Assembly (NCBI GenBank): GCA_900772235.1
Contig: CAAGQX010000123.1
Span: forward strand, 1 to 7,513
Direction: 5' to 3'
Source of the DNA: Clostridia bacterium
Lineage (GTDB): Bacteria > Bacillota > Clostridia > TANB77 > CAG-508
Length of the DNA stretch: 7,513 nt
Shown here: positions 5,548-7,513 of the stretch, piece by piece
How the letters are laid out: each line of letters starts with the position of its first letter
How positions within the stretch are numbered: position 1 is the stretch's first letter
Program-made: the position numbers and the translations under genes
Notes under the pieces: model-generated
Told to the model about the DNA's origin: nothing
Seen by the model: the letters and a program-made list of their open reading frames with translations, nothing else
The model's database searches: none

Positions 5548-6723
5548 TTATTTTTTCTTTCTATTCCATTCATAATTTTTTTTACTATCTTTTTGTTCAT
5601 TTAGTATTTTTGTCAAATTGTATGTATCATTTAAATAATCTTCAATCATTTTTTCTTTTTTAGATTCTTTAATACTTTTATTTTCAGAAACAACTTCTGG
5701 CTTTTTTATAAAATTCTTAATTGAAAATAACATTGGTTCTTCTTTTGCAATTTCATAAAATTTAGCATCTGAATTAATTGCTTTTTGTATTGTTAATGCT
5801 GCTTTATCTTTTTGATTTTTCATCATATATATTTTAGTTAATTCGTAGTAAGATTTTGCTTCTTTTTCTTGGTATGTACTATTTAAGAAATAATTTTCTG
5901 CCATATCAAAATCTCTATATAGTAATGAAATTTGTCCTAACCTATAATATGCATTATAATTATTGTTATTTAAACTTATTACTTTTTCAAAGCACTTTTT
6001 GGCCAGGCTAAAATCGTTTGTTCTTGCATAAGCAATACCTAAGTTATATACTAAATCTTCTTTGTCTTCATTTACTTTTAAAGCTTTGTTTATAACAGTT
6101 ATTGCCTTTTTATAATCCTCATTTTCTATTAGTAATTCTCCTAATAGTTTACTTGCTTCGTAATGATCTGGTTTTACTTTTAGTAAATTGTTTAGCATTT
6201 GAATTGCTTGTTTATTTCTTCCTAAATCTTTTAGTAAAAGCGATATTCTATAGTAAGATTTATAATCATCTCTTTTTATCTCTAAAGTTTTAACATATTC
6301 TTCAATAGCTTTTCTCATTCCGCCTTCTTTTTCATACACTTGGGCAAGGAATTTATGTGCGTAATAGCTTTGTGGATATTTCGCTGTTAAATTAATTAGA
6401 GTTTCTTTTGCTTTCTTATAATTTCCCAAAAACATATATATTTTATATGCACACACGTGCATTAGTTCAGACACATTAATGTTTTTATATTCTAATGCAA
6501 AAACTAGAGCTGGAAGTACAATTCCAAATAAATATATTAATATGTTCCAAAATGTTGTGTTCAAAACTTTAAAAATAATTTGTATAAAGTTTATAAGTAT
6601 TCCAACTGCTTGAATTGCTAAAATTATTATATAGTTTGTATCATTTTTCTTAAACATTTTGAAAAAGAATATATAAATAAAAAGTATAAAAGACATTAAA
6701 GTTACGAGAATTTTTTCTACCAT
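5548..6723 (-). CDS. Membrane-anchored TPR-repeat protein of unknown function
   Basis: I do not recognise a named family. The 391-residue protein begins with three hydrophobic segments (about 4-24, 31-51 and 58-78), so the N-terminus is probably in the membrane. From about 84 to 320 there are some six to seven tetratricopeptide-like repeats of 34 residues, with repeat starts near 84, 120, 154, 188, 222, 256 and 289; several show the Y/A-G-x-A-x-x-x-F-x-x-A pattern. The C-terminal 60 residues are Lys-, Glu- and Asn-rich and probably disordered, ending R-K-K-K. Such proteins usually serve as scaffolds for partner proteins, and the lipid-carrier genes beside it hint at envelope work, which is inference only. 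The ATG at 6723 follows AGGGG, which overlaps the ppa stop codon nine bases away, so translation is probably coupled to ppa. Confidence 0.85.
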   Translation of the reverse strand: MVEKILVTLMSFILFIYIFFFKMFKKNDTNYIIILAIQAVGILINFIQIIFKVLNTTFWNILIYLFGIVLPALVFALEYKNINVSELMHVCAYKIYMFLGNYKKAKETLINLTAKYPQSYYAHKFLAQVYEKEGGMRKAIEEYVKTLEIKRDDYKSYYRISLLLKDLGRNKQAIQMLNNLLKVKPDHYEASKLLGELLIENEDYKKAITVINKALKVNEDKEDLVYNLGIAYARTNDFSLAKKCFEKVISLNNNNYNAYYRLGQISLLYRDFDMAENYFLNSTYQEKEAKSYYELTKIYMMKNQKDKAALTIQKAINSDAKFYEIAKEEPMLFSIKNFIKKPEVVSENKSIKESKKEKMIEDYLNDTYNLTKILNEQKDSKKNYEWNRKKK

Positions 6724-6732
6724 ATTTTTCCC

Positions 6733-7272
6733 CTATTTATTAAATTTTTCTTCATAATTTTTTATAGCCTTTTCAATAATTTTTTCTGCTTCTGTTCTTC
6801 CTAAAAATTCTTCAACTTCTGTTTTTTTATCTTCTAGTTGCTTATATACTTCAAAAAAGTGTTTTATTTCACTAGAAATATGTGCTGGTAATTCTGTTAC
6901 ATCATTATATACATTTAAAAATGGATCTTTTTTTGCAACTGCAATTATTTTTTCATCTCTTTTATCTCCATCTATCATTATTAATACACCAATTGGGTAA
7001 CATTCTACCAATGTAAGTGGTTGTATATCTTCTTGGCATAAAACTAAAACGTCTAATGGGTCATTATCGTCTGCATAAGTTCTTGGTATGAATCCATAGT
7101 TTGCTGGATAATGTGTTGCAGTGTATAATACCCTATCTAACTTAAGCATTCCTGTTTCCTTATCTAATTCATATTTGTTTTTACATCCTTTTGATATTTC
7201 AATTACTCCTATAAAATCGTCTTTTGTTATTCTTTCTTTTGCTATGTCGTGCCATATATTCATTTTTCTCAC
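6733..7272 (-). CDS. ppa: Soluble inorganic pyrophosphatase, family I
   Basis: This cytoplasmic Mg-dependent enzyme hydrolyses pyrophosphate to two phosphates, pulling forward biosynthetic reactions such as the one catalysed by CdsA. The product (179 residues from GTG, 176 from the internal ATG) has the usual bacterial length of about 175. Seen are K-Y-E-L-D near the N-terminus, H-Y-P-A-N-Y-G-F-I-P-R-T, and the family signature D-N-D-P-L-D-V with its metal-binding aspartates at about 69-75. An Asp and Lys pair (G-D-K-R-D) and the F-x-x-Y-K stretch follow. Start choice: the GTG at 7272 is five bases from AAGGAG (7278-7283). The ATG at 7263 gives the common family start M-N-I-W-H-D but is 14 bases away. 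I favour GTG from spacing, with moderate confidence. It is the first gene after the promoter. Confidence 0.97.
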   Translation of the reverse strand: MRKMNIWHDIAKERITKDDFIGVIEISKGCKNKYELDKETGMLKLDRVLYTATHYPANYGFIPRTYADDNDPLDVLVLCQEDIQPLTLVECYPIGVLIMIDGDKRDEKIIAVAKKDPFLNVYNDVTELPAHISSEIKHFFEVYKQLEDKKTEVEEFLGRTEAEKIIEKAIKNYEEKFNK

Positions 7273-7277
7273 TTCAT

Positions 7278-7283
7278 CTCCTT
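7278..7283 (-). promoter_or_regulatory. ppa: Ribosome binding site of ppa
   Basis: AAGGAG on the minus strand lies five bases before GTG 7272 and 14 bases before ATG 7263, which argues for the GTG as start codon. Confidence 0.7.
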
Positions 7284-7294
7284 AAATCTTTAAT

Positions 7295-7323
7295 ATTTTA
7301 TTACATTTTTCGCGTATTGTCCA
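7295..7323 (-). promoter_or_regulatory. Sigma-A-type promoter for the ppa-led operon
   Basis: On the minus strand TGGACA (7318-7323) matches the -35 consensus at five of six bases, and TAAAAT (7295-7300) matches the -10 at five of six, with an ideal 17-base spacer. Transcription would start near 7287-7289, giving a leader of about 15 bases that holds the ribosome binding site and little else. It lies between the repeat element and ppa and is the best promoter in the window. Confidence 0.8.
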
Positions 7324-7358
7324 GTGCTATGGGAGAAAAAGATAAATTGTAATTTGTG

Positions 7359-7484
7359 GTAGGGGCGATTTTAATCGCCCGAAATAGAATACGATTACAA
7401 TTATTTTTGTTCAATTATGCAATAATATTTATCAATGGTTCACTGGGCTATACCCCTTTTGGTGGACTTTATTTTCGCCCCCAC
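7359..7484. repeat. Dispersed MITE-like hairpin element, copy 2 (inverted)
   Basis: Bases 7359-7443 match the reverse complement of 3106-3190, including the hairpin GGGCGATT-TT-AATCGCCC (7363-7380) and the segment ending GGTTCAC. Two parts differ. The right arm of the central 10-base inverted repeat is diverged near 7389-7400. Beyond 7443 the sequence is unrelated to copy 1, with a short GGG-CTATA-CCC palindrome (7445-7455). CGCCCCCAC at 7476-7484 could be the far terminal repeat, opposite GTAGGGGCG at 7359-7367; that end is less certain. It lies upstream of the ppa promoter. Confidence 0.75.
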
Positions 7485-7513
7485 CCTTAGGCTTTTTTAT
7501 TAAAATATATAGA

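Noticed and set aside
1..7513. CRISPR array, phage genes, transposase, toxin-antitoxin pair or rRNA
   Set aside because: No spaced repeat series and no matching proteins. The only mobile-like features are the two small non-coding hairpin elements.

Overview
This window is a compact, AT-rich segment in which every convincing gene lies on the minus strand. Codon choice (AGA arginine, many A/T third positions), strong GGAG-type ribosome binding sites and the gene families suggest a low-GC Firmicute, most likely a member of the Clostridia. That placement is inference; there is no rRNA gene to confirm it.

In transcription order (right to left) the layout is: a dispersed hairpin repeat (7359-7484), a good sigma-A promoter (7295-7323), ppa (soluble pyrophosphatase), a membrane-anchored TPR protein, uppP, prmC, and a short whiA. 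A second, inverted copy of the repeat (3076-3191) follows, then hemW broken by two +1 frameshifts, uppS and cdsA. The left end (1-181) is non-coding, with a 45-bp tandem duplication and a long imperfect hairpin. From ppa to whiA the genes are separated by 31 bases or less, or overlap, so they probably form one transcription unit. The 180-base repeat-containing gap before hemW and the 154-base gap before uppS may or may not interrupt it.

Several genes fit one theme, envelope lipid supply. UppS makes undecaprenyl diphosphate, UppP dephosphorylates it to the carrier lipid for peptidoglycan, CdsA makes CDP-diacylglycerol for phospholipids, and Ppa removes the pyrophosphate CdsA releases. PrmC (release-factor methylation), WhiA (regulator) and HemW (heme-handling radical SAM protein) are housekeeping neighbours.

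The most interesting signal is in hemW. Its reading frame must shift +1 twice to give a normal full-length protein. At both points the frame-0 codon is CGG followed by A, and skipping the C restores the frame at a GGA glycine codon. By my scan these are the only two in-frame CGG codons among all genes of the window. This could be a lineage-specific recoding signal at an avoided or unassigned codon, but indels in nearby A-runs, assembly error or gene decay remain real alternatives. The second notable item is a WhiA about one third shorter than usual, apparently lacking the first half of its LAGLIDADG-type domain.
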